Source: Xenoacremonium recifei | Lineage: Eukaryota; Ascomycota; Sordariomycetes; Hypocreales; Nectriaceae | Direction of reading: 5' to 3' | DNA length: 64,000 bases | Assembly: GCA_012184525.1 (NCBI GenBank) | Contig: WOFQ01000013.1 | Span: 717,446 to 781,445 of the forward strand | Shown: piece after piece, positions 11,419 through 21,049 of the stretch | How the letters are laid out: every line of letters starts with the position of its first letter | Numbering within the stretch: position 1 is the first letter of the stretch | Notes under the pieces: model-generated | What the model was told of the DNA's origin: nothing | Database searches by the model: none | What the model saw: the letters and a program-made list of their open reading frames with translations, nothing else | Made by a program: the position numbers and the translations under genes

Positions 11419-12282
11419 CTACGTGGTAAAAGTCCTGACTTGTGTGCCTTCGTAATCATTAGTATCATCAGGTCGTACCAACCACCACCCGCGAACCTCA
11501 AACTCGCCGGTCTCGAGCTCTTCGAAGGCAAGCTCCATGCTCTTCTTGACCTCCTTCCACGGGATCAGCATCGGTCTCATCCCCATCACCTCGTGCAGCA
11601 GTCCTCCCACAACATGCCCCGGCTGCTGTGCTTCGCCAACATTCCGCTCGTTCCCCCAGGGAATCATCGTCTCCTCGGGCAGCGGCACCAGCTCCGCTGC
11701 TAACTTCTGCACGCCGTGCGGCTCACGTCCATACGCCGGCCCGCCTTTATACCGCGTCTGCGGGAGAATGTAGTGCAGCGTCTTCAGAGCCGGCATCTCT
11801 AAATGTATCCCTTCTATGGCCACCCGCCAGGTCTCGGCGACGTCTTCCGGGTGCGGTGTGTCCAGAAAGAAGGCCCGCCACTCGAACCCGAAGTTGTGCA
11901 TGCGGTTCCAACCCCCAAAACGGCCGTGCGGAAACTTGTTGATGGACGCGAGGGGCTTGCGCTGGTTGCGGTCACCGTAAAGAACATCGATCTTGGGGTT
12001 GAACCAAAAGCCTGGTTCGCGGCTGTTATTAGACAAGAAGAAGCCGTGGCGCAGGGCAACGGCTCGAGATTCCTGGCAGACGCTGGTAGCTACGGGTGGT
12101 GGGTGTTTGATGTGCCAGGTTATATCTGCATTACCGGTTGTGATATCTTGCATGGTCTTTATGTGGAAGAGACGACGATCTGGGAGGGTAAACTCCCAGA
12201 TCAAGTCCCGGATCTCCTGTGGGAAGCCATCAAGGGGGAAGGCCGGGGTGGTGGTCGCATCGGAATTGGTAATAGTAGCCAT
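11419..12282 (-). CDS. 2EXR domain protein
   Basis: One exon, 287 residues. Near residue 17 the segment FPLDGFPQEIRDLIWEFTLPDRR matches the fungal 2EXR motif (F..LP.EIR..IW...LP.R). It is followed by PPPVATSVCQESRAVALRHGF, the usual VCRESR-type second half, and FNPKIDVLYGDR, typical of this group (the W.NP..D.++). 2EXR proteins are abundant in filamentous ascomycetes, with no established biochemical role. No signal peptide or transmembrane segment is visible. The start codon opens directly before the domain with only a Thr/Ala-rich lead. Confidence 0.85.
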   Translation of the reverse strand: MATITNSDATTTPAFPLDGFPQEIRDLIWEFTLPDRRLFHIKTMQDITTGNADITWHIKHPPPVATSVCQESRAVALRHGFFLSNNSREPGFWFNPKIDVLYGDRNQRKPLASINKFPHGRFGGWNRMHNFGFEWRAFFLDTPHPEDVAETWRVAIEGIHLEMPALKTLHYILPQTRYKGGPAYGREPHGVQKLAAELVPLPEETMIPWGNERNVGEAQQPGHVVGGLLHEVMGMRPMLIPWKEVKKSMELAFEELETGEFEVRGWWLVRPDDTNDYEGTQVRTFTT

Positions 12283-12703
12283 TATCTTGCGATTGAGCCG
12301 AGTGGGTAACGTCGCTGCCTTTCAAGGGATGAACTGGCAATCAAAGAGTTAAAACAGATGTGTTGGGGAAGACGTTAACGTCGTGGGCACAAGTCTACGC
12401 AAACTACGCGTTTCAATAAGTACGTTGTTTCGACAAGGCATCCTTTTTGTTGAGAATGTGCACTTTTCCAGCTGCCTGCGCTAAACCAGCCAGGCCTGCT
12501 GACAAGGCATACTCAGGGCTGCAGCTCCAGACACGCACACGTGTCGGTCTATTAATGATAGGCATCGCTAGTAGATCTTCAGCTGAAACACCGCGAGGCG
12601 TTCATTCATTCAGGCTATTCTATAATCGAGATACTGTCATAAATGCACATAGCCAAAATATGCGAATAGATCGCAGGAGGATATCACAAACTCGCGAAAC
12701 GCT
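12283..12703. other. upstream of 2EXR gene / 3' flank of next gene
   Basis: 421 bp, nothing recognisable. It should carry the 2EXR promoter at its left end. Confidence 0.35.
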
Positions 12704-13978
12704 TCACTGGCTGCCACCGCCAAACTCAAACGGGCTATCGGGCTGCGCCTCGTAAATGTACAGGGTGCTGTTGTGTTGGTCCGGCACCCAGTAAAATCTC
12801 AACTTCCCGTCGACCACACTGACGTCCACCGGATTCTGCGTGAGAGGAACGCCCAGAGCACTCGTCAGCACAATCGGCACCTCCGCCAAGGGTACCATCG
12901 TCGCGACATCCACCAGCGCAACACCACCGAGATTGTAAGTGCCAATCGTCGCCACGCCAGAGCAGAGCATCACACTCTTGCCGCCGTAGAACTTGCTGTG
13001 TCCAAGCCACTTGCAGTCCTGGTAGTCGACGAAGTAGCTCGGGTTACGGACGACGCTTTCGGCTCGGGGAGTAGCCTTGCAGCCTGTCTTTGCCCGGTTA
13101 AGGTCCCAAGTCGAAGCGTTGCGCGATCCCCAGTTGAGCGCCGTGATGGTGTTCAGGCTGGTGTCGTGGACGATGCCGCCCAGATGGTCGTGGTAGTTGA
13201 GGACTTTCTGGGGCTCGAGTGACTTGGGGCTGGTGCGGTACGCATAGGCGGTGCTGTTGGGGCGGTATTGCGCAATGGTGCCCCAGATGTACTCGCCGTC
13301 AAAGTCGATTCCTCCGTTGTGATACTCAATGTCGCCCTCCTTCGTGAGAGTAGCATCGGCAATTCTCTCGCCCTTTCCGTTGTACACCATCAAGTGAGCA
13401 AACCCTGCACCGGCCGTTCGATCCGTGCCATCGGTGATAGTGGGATACTTGACGGTGCTCTCGGTGTATTCACCGCAGCTGAGCACGTAGCGATCATCGC
13501 CCAGACGCAGCATGCCCTCAGGCTCAAACGTGTCTCCCTCAAGGCTGATGTTAGCAATACTCTTCCACACCGTCGAGCGTCCCAGGTCCTGGAAGAGCTC
13601 AATGATTTGCTCGCCATCTGACGCCGCGTGGGAGGCGGGCAGGGGACTCGGAGCTAGGGCCTCATGCCTGCTCCAGGTGATGTTGAGGGCGCCTGACAAC
13701 GCACAAGTCACGAGGCTGGTAGGAAGCTTCATTTCGGGCGGTTTAGGCGGTGCTGGTGGTGAGAGTGCCGCCACGAGTGTCATATAAATGAGCCAGAAGA
13801 ATGCTGTGAGAGAAACGAAGGCAATGGCGATAGGCGCAAAATCCCAGGCCGCCAGGGCCCATCGTCTTGCCCGTCGTCTTATACCGTCTGGGACCGGGAT
13901 TCGGCGCATGCCTCGGTAAGGAGAGGGGTTAGGATCATCATGGTCAATCATGGCCGGTGGCACATGGCGATGCAACAT
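12704..13978 (-). CDS. secreted or membrane-anchored protein resembling fungal DUF6454
   Basis: The conserved part (from about 13640 to the stop) contains ELFQDLGRSTVWK, ISLEGDTFEPEGMLRLGDDRY, GAGFAHLMVYNGKGERIADATL and EYHNGGIDFDGEYIWGT. That is a beta-propeller-like secreted pattern I associate with DUF6454 proteins; the family name is from memory and should be checked. Three starts are possible in the same open frame: 13978 (424 residues), 13951, or 13732 (MKLPTS.., 342 residues, reading as a signal peptide). With the longer starts a strong transmembrane segment (FAPIAIAFVSLTAFFWLIYM) precedes a PPAPPKPPE linker and the protein would be a type II membrane protein. The frame is open up to 14371, but that part looks non-coding. 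The reported start is my compromise. Confidence 0.7.
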   Translation of the reverse strand: MLHRHVPPAMIDHDDPNPSPYRGMRRIPVPDGIRRRARRWALAAWDFAPIAIAFVSLTAFFWLIYMTLVAALSPPAPPKPPEMKLPTSLVTCALSGALNITWSRHEALAPSPLPASHAASDGEQIIELFQDLGRSTVWKSIANISLEGDTFEPEGMLRLGDDRYVLSCGEYTESTVKYPTITDGTDRTAGAGFAHLMVYNGKGERIADATLTKEGDIEYHNGGIDFDGEYIWGTIAQYRPNSTAYAYRTSPKSLEPQKVLNYHDHLGGIVHDTSLNTITALNWGSRNASTWDLNRAKTGCKATPRAESVVRNPSYFVDYQDCKWLGHSKFYGGKSVMLCSGVATIGTYNLGGVALVDVATMVPLAEVPIVLTSALGVPLTQNPVDVSVVDGKLRFYWVPDQHNSTLYIYEAQPDSPFEFGGGSQ

Positions 13979-14701
13979 GGAGTCGTTGCGGAAGCGAAGT
14001 TGGCGAAGGATGTAGCATCGGCCTTCTTTTCTGGAGACTTGCGATCTGCGACCAACCTGAAGGCTGTCCGCGATCACGTGGCATTCGGGGTGGAGCTCGG
14101 AGGCCACGGCCCCAGTCCGCCGCGTCTTCCGGGTTGCCGGATTCTCCTCGATCGGGCCTCTGCAAGTCATCTCGGTAACGAAGCGAAGTGTGTAGGGATC
14201 AGAGGCCAAAAAATGACAGTTTGAGGGATTAAGTTCAGACATCAGGGTCTTCACGAAACAATGTACTCGGCATTCGCCGTATAGTAGGTAATCCGTGGCC
14301 CCTTCTGTTCGGAACATGATGAGGCAGACCAGTGACAATGTGGCGATATGGGTGTGTGATGTTGCGATCAACCTTCCGATCTCGAGAATGGTAGGGTCAT
14401 CAGGGTTTGTTCACATTGGGAAATGCGAAACCGTGGCCTTTAGTCTACTTCTCTTGGGGATCAAACTGGAAAGTCTCGTTCAAACAAATCTAGATCCTGA
14501 ACCTTGATATCGATCTTGAACGCGAGTACAAACAGGCTACGGGTATGAGAGCATGTATTAATTAGAGCCTGGGTTATTCTTGGCATTGGATAGGTGATTG
14601 GCTCAAAAATTTCGATGTTGTTGAAGTGAGTGATGAAAGCCGTATATAAAATACAGGTCTGACAGAGCAAACCCGATGGTCTGAAATCACTACAGCTATC
14701 T
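13979..14701. other. upstream of DUF6454-like gene / 3' flank of hydrolase
   Basis: 723 bp. The minus-strand frame of the neighbouring gene stays open to 14371, so an upstream 5' extension cannot be excluded. Otherwise nothing is recognisable. Confidence 0.35.
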
Positions 14702-15697
14702 CTAGACTCCTTGAACCGCTCTCATCCGGTTGGCCTTTGCGTTCTTTACCAGCGGGATATCCGGCGCGATCAGATCAAAACAGTGCGGCACTCCCCGATA
14801 TAGATGCACCTCCACATCCACATCAGCCTTCGCCAATCTAGTCGCGAACTCCAGAGTCTCGTCCCGGAACCAGTCCAGCCCTCCAACGTCAATATAAGTG
14901 GGTGGGAGTCCTCTGAGATCAGTTGCACGAGCAGGTGCCGCGTACTCGGACACCTCAGCCATCCCAGAAGCCCCCAAGTATTCGGACCAGCATTCATCTA
15001 TTAAGTCGATGAACCAACGGAGAGACTCGTCTCTGGGGCTGTCCTTGATGAAGTGCCGTTTAGACGACCTATCATCCAACATCGGGTAGGCCATCATTTG
15101 CTTGGCGATCGGGGGCGATAATTGGCGGTCTCTCGCAAGTAAGGATACGCCAGCAACCAAGCCTCCTCCGCCGCTCTCGCCGAAGAGACCGATGCGCCGC
15201 GGATCAATATTAAGACGTTGTGCATTCTCCGTCACCCATTTTAGGCCCGCATAGCAATCTTCAACGGGTGTCGGGTAAGGGTGCTCCGGGGCGAGGCGAA
15301 ACTCAACGCCAAAAGTTCGAACACTGAAATCGAGCGCAAACTGGGCGATAGAGGGCCGGCAGATGGGGTCGATGGGACAACTAATGTTTCCTCCTCCATG
15401 GAAGTATAGAAAAGCTGGAGAGGGGCTCGCCAACTGCGACAAGTCTTTATGAGAGAATTCGTAGATGGCAATCTCCACGCCATCGTGAGATGTGAAGATA
15501 TGTTTAGTCTCCTGGAGGAGACCTGAAATTGGAGAAAGCCTAGCAAGATAACCACTAACTGCAAATTCTAATCTTTGACGAGAAGCTTCTGCTTTGGATT
15601 CCGGTGGCTTATCATCATTGGAGGCGGGAGGTGACACGGCTGGCAGAGTAGCCATGTAAGCCGCAAAGTCAGGATCAAGCTTCATGTTTCCAGCCAT
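14702..15697 (-). CDS. alpha/beta hydrolase fold-3 (HSL-type esterase/lipase)
   Basis: One exon, 331 residues. The oxyanion-hole HGGG is at residues 100-103 (FLYFHGGGN). The nucleophile elbow GESGG is at 173-177, with Ser175. The acid is Asp275 in VGGLDWFRDE, and the His is His305 in GVPHCFD. Order and spacing match the hormone-sensitive-lipase family (alpha/beta hydrolase_3), which cleaves short-chain esters. There is no signal peptide, so it is probably intracellular. The N-terminal 60 residues are variable. A second Met at residue 5 could also be the start. It is divergent from the gene at 16.5 kb over 774 bp. Confidence 0.93.
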   Translation of the reverse strand: MAGNMKLDPDFAAYMATLPAVSPPASNDDKPPESKAEASRQRLEFAVSGYLARLSPISGLLQETKHIFTSHDGVEIAIYEFSHKDLSQLASPSPAFLYFHGGGNISCPIDPICRPSIAQFALDFSVRTFGVEFRLAPEHPYPTPVEDCYAGLKWVTENAQRLNIDPRRIGLFGESGGGGLVAGVSLLARDRQLSPPIAKQMMAYPMLDDRSSKRHFIKDSPRDESLRWFIDLIDECWSEYLGASGMAEVSEYAAPARATDLRGLPPTYIDVGGLDWFRDETLEFATRLAKADVDVEVHLYRGVPHCFDLIAPDIPLVKNAKANRMRAVQGV

Positions 15698-16471
15698 GTT
15701 GGTTGTGAGAGCAGAGCAATCAATTGGGAGTATGTTAATAGCGATCTGGATGCGATGTTGATGATTGATCGCCTCTTATTTGTATTTTCCAAACAAACAA
15801 ATCACCAAAGGATCGGACCAGAAATGAAGTGAAGAGTCACGCCGATCCTAATCCAGTATGAAGGATTTGTCATATTCCATCCTTTCGAATGTAAATTCAC
15901 GATGTTGAGTATAAAATTGCGTACTGAAGCGTTCAGGTTGTTGGTTTGCTGTTGGCCACGCTAATAATTGCGGGACCTTGCTGCTTACGCCCGTATTCGC
16001 TCTTCTCCTTGCAGCCCTGATCCTTCTGTATCAGTCGCTGCGGAATTATCTCAGCTTCATCATCTTTAGAGTACATTGCTCGGCTATGGTCTTTGTGGGC
16101 TCACCCGCACTGTCACTACAAAATTGACTTAAAGGAACAGGCAAACTGGGTCTCGGTAAGCCTCCGTATTCTGATAGGCAGCTTGGGGATACGCTCATGA
16201 ACCATGTTTCCCGCACAGATGCGACACAGGTGAGCCTAAGAGTCAGTTCGAGAAACCCGTCAAGGTCTTCGTATCTTGCCTTCTTCAGTTACTTAAGATA
16301 GGTCAACGAAGCGGAAACTTTAAGCAGAGTTCTGATTAAATAATAAGGAAAGCCATCGAGTACAATGGAACCACCTTGTTGAACCTGGATGTACTTAAGC
16401 CCGCCTCGCCCCCAATCATCCCCTTGCTTGCCATCAAGGAAATCGACAGTCCATAAATTGCCATCTCCAGC
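15698..16471. other. divergent intergenic region
   Basis: 774 bp between the hydrolase and the next plus-strand gene. AT-rich, with no ORF or repeat supported. Confidence 0.35.
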
Positions 16472-17097
16472 ATGGACCAGACTTTACTTGCTGTTCTCTG
16501 TCATGGATTCTGGACGCAGGACCGCCAAAATGAGTGGAAAATTGAGTTTAAGAAAGATGGCACAGGCAGTGTAATAGTCCCAACCGCAGTTTATTTAATA
16601 CCTGCTGACTCTGCCTCAGATGCTCTTTCGGGAAAAATGTGACTGTCTGGATTAGTGCCGAGATTGACTGGAAACCACTTCTTCATCATGCGCTTGATGA
16701 ACCCGTATACACTAACGACCTGGATGTCAGTGACCAGTCTGAAAAGGATTTAGCTGAATTCAGACTGGAAATCACACTCACGAAACGCCGAGTGATCCCG
16801 AGGCAACCTGGAGTAAATGAGTGGCTTACGGATGCAGCCTTCTTGCCTAAGGTGTATACTATCAAGCTCCAAAGAGGAACATTCTACGAACCTCTCAATG
16901 TTGCGCGAGCACCCTGGGACCTAGACTCGTCTCCAAAGTATGCGCTGCGGCTGAGATTCGACAAAACTCCGTGGCCATTACCACACGAGTGGAACAGTAT
17001 CCGAGGCGGGCCGGCTGCAAATAGGCCATGGGAGTTATCCGATTTCGTTAACGTGAGGCTTGACGAGTCAGATTCTGACGACGAGTCTGAGACATAA
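16472..17097 (+). CDS. fungal hypothetical protein, frameshifted in an A5 run
   Basis: Exon 1 (16472-16570) encodes about 33 residues ending EFKKDGTGS. A canonical 49-nt GTAATA..CAG intron (16571-16619) follows. Exon 2 opens MLFRE and then reaches TAG at 16653-16655 unless one base is dropped from the A5 run at 16633-16637. The frame then continues as NVTVWISAEIDWK to the stop at 17097 with an acidic tail rich in Asp, Glu and Ser. The pattern W..EF..DGTG followed by V.VWI.AEI.W is shared by small fungal proteins of unknown function, and dropping one A gives the expected spacing. So this is either a pseudogene or a homopolymer error. The gene would encode roughly 190 residues. No signal peptide is seen. 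Confidence 0.5.
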
Positions 17098-17524
17098 ATT
17101 TCAGCTTAGTAGAATGCCATCATCAACTCCACAAGAAGGATAGCTCTGATGATTTCACTGGACGACTGAGCAACAGAGGATAGATTGGTAGTCGACAGAC
17201 GCATTACTTAGCTTCTATTTTGTGGATGTAGGAAAACTTGAATGATGCGGTTCGATAAGGATGTAATCTAACAAGACTCATTGAGGTTAATGCGGTGTAC
17301 TTTCAGATCAATATCATTAGTTGAGATCTTTTGCTGAATGTTAATGATCAGCAAAACTAGTCTCGATCCTCATAATGATAGGTAGTTACTAAAGGCGATA
17401 TATGCCAACGACTCTTTCAATTGAAAAAGTAACTACATCCCCGAATTTAAGTCAAAAGGTCCAATAAAAAATGCTTTGCGCCTTCATAAATCTCCTTTGT
17501 GCCGTCACACGCAGGATGCTGTTG
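17098..17524. other. convergent 3' flanks
   Basis: 427 bp, AT-rich, between the frameshifted gene and the zinc-finger gene. Nothing recognisable. Confidence 0.35.
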
Positions 17525-18420
17525 TCATAGCCCCAACTTCTGACGGCACCTAAGCGACTTACGAAGATGCCTCATCATGTTATCACGTCTTCCGAAATCC
17601 AGCTCACAACCGTCACATGAGATTCTCCTAGACCACCCTTTCCTCTCCGCCAAAGCCGGATGGTGCGTTTGACAGTGTCGGTGCATATCCTTGTTCTCCG
17701 GGAATCTTTTGTCACAGCTCGGTTCCTCGCACTCTACCGGCCTTTTGTGAATCCTTTGGTGCTTACTGAGCAATGTTAATATAGATTAATATGGGAGACG
17801 CTCTTCCAACGAACTCACTTGAAATCGCGGCCTATTCGATAGAGTTTACCGCAACAAGCCACATACTCACGATCTGTCGCTTCTATATTATCGGCAAAAA
17901 TTCAATGAAGAAGATGGCATGAAATCACCTGTCTGTCCGTTTTCAGTGGCATTGTTTTCCTCAACAGATCTCGCATGGGAATCAGCCGACCCATGGGCAT
18001 GGGGATAAGGGCCGAAACCACTAGACTGGGCCTTCGCCTAGAGCTCTGGTCTGAGATCAGTGTTTGTGTGGTAAGACGGTTGGAACTGGCTGTCGCAAGA
18101 AGTAAGTCCGGCTTGTTCATAGTCAAACAGGGCTAAATATGAGGCTGTGTTGGAGTTACTGTCGTCGAAGTTCGAGTGAGACGCGGCCTGTTGGGTCTGG
18201 TCAAAACAAACACTTTGGGGTTCGAATTGAGCTTGGACAGCGTATCCGTTGTTTCCCTGATATTCCTGGGTTGATTGTGTCAAGATAGACCAGTCAGGAT
18301 TATTCACCGCGTATTCAGCTACTGAGACAAGTTAGTAAAGAATATTTTCGGAACCAGGTAGACGTTACTTACAGGCATCGAGGTCCTCGTCACTAGTAGG
18401 AAAGGCTGAAATGTCTGAAA
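17525..18420 (-). CDS. C2H2 zinc-finger protein with an in-frame TAG (5' end unresolved)
   Basis: Exons traced: about 18420-18373, 18321-17929, 17882-17819 and 17765-17525, with introns of 51, 46 and 53 nt whose phases all agree. The 3' exons encode three C2H2-like fingers: ACCGKLY..HQRIH, VECEEPSCDKRF..HRHCQTHH and ISCDGCELDFGRRDNMMRH. This suggests a DNA-binding regulator. The middle exon is Ser/Asn/Gln/Asp-rich, like a transactivation region. Within it TAG occurs at 18038-18040, yet the same frame stays open for about 36 more codons and joins correctly through two introns into the fingers. I found no intron that removes the TAG. The first exon and start codon are not identified. Possible readings: nonsense allele, pseudogene, unusual intron or sequencing error. 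Confidence 0.55.
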
Positions 18421-19450
18421 CCGCGCTTTGACATTGAAGTGTGATCGAGAGGTTTCCTGATAAGTATGTCTGTTTATTTTCATATCAGCATTTATTGTCC
18501 TGCATTGGGTAACCAGGTTAGAATACAAAGACAGAAATAAGAAAGAAAAGAAAAGTGTTGATAAAAGGTGAATTGGAGAATTTCAACCTACTATAAATTC
18601 GAAGGTCTTTCATAGAAAGCCGACGAACTCCGAGTCTTTACCTCAGTAGCATAAAATACCCGACCCAGTCAGGTATCCTCTGTTTAGCATTCAATATATT
18701 GATAAGTCTCAAGGGTTAAAAACATTTTATCATCTTCACAGTGGCTATGAGAGTATTTATACTTCTTTCCTTAGGACCACGCTGTAATTCTCAACCCAAC
18801 AACTTGTATCTTTGGGCAACGCGACAGCGCGCCGCCCGCATGCGGGTTGTTGAGACTCGCGGATGCGGAGCGCGCGCAAAATCAAGTGTAAGAAACCTCC
18901 AATCTTTGACCGCCGCCTAGTACGCCTTGTTGCCTTTCTGCACAGCCGGCGGCTGCTCGTCTGCGGCGGGCTTTTCTAACGGGCCAACTGCTGTCGGTTG
19001 GGCGGGACGGTACGGTCTGATTGGAGAGACGCGGGAAGATGGTGGGAAGGCCTCTTTTCAGGTCTGACGTGTTCTGTACGGCCTCCCTTCTATTCTATTC
19101 GTTGTACTTCCATATTAACCAGTTTTGGAAAGCACCTTTAAATGCTGAGATTTGAACAGGAATGGAAGCGAAACTAGTCAATCAGACTCTATCTGTCTAT
19201 GTAATCTTTCCGAATTGATATTTATGAATGTTCTCTATGGCCTCTTCTTTACAATGCAAATCTCATCAGTCTATTTCATAGCATCATCTCCCCGTTTATG
19301 TTCTCGACAACGATATAGCCCAGCTCAGCTCGTCAGCATATTGAAACATGACAATCGTCTGTCCCAAATATGGTATGACCTACGCCTACACAATGGAATT
19401 TCGTCTGACAAAGTACCCTTCCAGACCCCGGTTCTAGAACATTAATCTCA
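18421..19450. other. divergent intergenic region; may hold the zinc-finger first exon
   Basis: 1,030 bp between the zinc-finger gene (minus) and the deaminase gene (plus). The unresolved 5' exon of the zinc-finger gene probably lies at the left end. A GC-rich patch around 18830-19030 contrasts with AT-rich flanks. No other feature. Confidence 0.35.
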
Positions 19451-21049
19451 ATGGCATCCAGAGTATTACACAAATTTACCGAGCCTGTTGTGCTCTTGAA
19501 GGTTCTCAATGTCGTAACTAAAGATACGGCCCAGCGTGTTATCAACGATTCAGTAATCAACACCCAAGACTCTGAGGAAGTCTTCAAATCCTTCGTTTCC
19601 AAACTGGCACACATCTGTGACAACATCAAAGGCAGCACCGAAGAGAGTACTGAGGCAAACGGGGATGCCCCTAATAAAGGGATCCGCGGTGGAACCATTA
19701 CCTCACTCGCGGTTCTACGAGATGATGGCCAAATTCATTACGTTTTTGCTTGCAACCAGAGAGCACTTGAAGATTTGGAGTCTACTCAAATCTTTCTTGC
19801 CCAAATTCTGGAAGCTGTGCATGGGTTCTCATCGGCTCGACCAGGTCACAAGATTGCCATTCTCGATCGCGTGGTACGATTCAATAGACCCAGGATAGCA
19901 TATTACCTAAACCATGTGCGAACTGAGGCTCTTAAATGTTTGGAGAGCTTGAAGACATTTCAGGGTGACGATGGTGAGTTTATTTATCCAAGCAAACTTC
20001 TGGTTGTTGAATCCACGCTAAAATTCGCCCAGATGAGTTAACTGCTAATGGCTTACGTGCCATCTTATTAAAAATCCTCAAAACTGAGGACTCTCCTTAT
20101 CACGGGGACGAAGAATGTGAGATACTGTGCTTATAGCCCACCTAGCTTTGCATTATCTTAGGCTTTTTTTTTTCACTAACACCCTTAAGCCGTGGCGAGT
20201 TGCAGAAACGCAATCTTATGGCTTAACTCTTTCCAAGGCTTGGCAGTTGGCAAAATCCTTGCTCAGCGTGCTCGAGATAGCCGAATGACTGCCGGTCAGC
20301 CAAGCAAGAAATGCTGGGCCGAATTGCAGCACATGATTAGTCGAAGTGTAGCATACGTGCAATCTGTCAAGTGCATACTTTTAGCAAAGAAAACCTGGCC
20401 CGAGCTATTTGATAACTTTCTAGTCTCTTTTCTCCCATCGAGCGTACCATCAGAACGGCCGTATCGAAATGCCAGCTTGAAAGCCGAGAACATCGTCCGT
20501 AAGATGACACGGAAGGAGAAGGACATTACGATATTTCAGAATTTCGTGCTAGAATTGCAGGTATTCGATTTAGACGAAAGGATCAAGGCAGAGTATCAGA
20601 ACGAACTCTGGCGGCCTATTGTGCATTCCGAAATTCTGATTTTGGACTGGCTTCACCAGATAGGGCGACTACAGGCCCGAGACTTCTTTGGAGGATGGGT
20701 GTATATCGGGAGCAGCAAGCCGACCTGTAAGCTCTGCGACCACTACTTCGAAGCCTATTTCAAAGTTCACAAAAAAGAGATTGGACACCGCCCTGCGCAC
20801 GGGAACCTGTATCTGAACTGGCGATTTCCAGATGTCCACACGAGCCAAGGAGAGAAGGGAAGCGAAGCAAGACAGGTGATGGTCGACAGAGTTCTGCAAA
20901 CAATACGCAAGGAGGCGTTTGACTTAATTCGAAAGAAGCAGCGATCTAGCTACAAGGAGAACGACTCTAACACTTTAAGTACACGCCTACCGCCCACGGC
21001 AGGCGCTGATGATTTGGCTTCAATGCTGGGACAAATGGATATTGGGTAA
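19451..21049 (+). CDS. OTT_1508-like nucleotide/nucleic-acid deaminase family protein
   Basis: Three exons, 19451-19973, 20033-20116 and 20190-21049, give 488 residues. The C-terminal third carries the deaminase signature: HSE at about residues 348-350 (IVHSEILILDWL) and, some 30 residues later, GSSKPTCKLC with Cys382 and Cys385. These are the zinc-ligand and catalytic Glu positions of the cytidine-deaminase fold as found in the fungal OTT_1508-like family. The N-terminal ~200 residues are helical with no recognised domain. Substrate is unknown; members of this fold deaminate nucleotides, RNA or DNA, and the OTT_1508 group has been linked to toxin-like or conflict roles by comparative genomics. 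There is no signal peptide. The second intron ends in AAG with CACTAAC just upstream; other AGs give the wrong frame. Confidence 0.85.

Noticed and set aside
11803..12309. Long plus-strand ORF opposite the 2EXR gene
   Set aside because: It is the antisense shadow of a gene with a clear domain.
6488..15697. A secondary-metabolite cluster (oxidase, VOC protein, hydrolase)
   Set aside because: No PKS, NRPS, terpene synthase or DMATS backbone gene is present, and the genes are separated by unrelated ones and long gaps.
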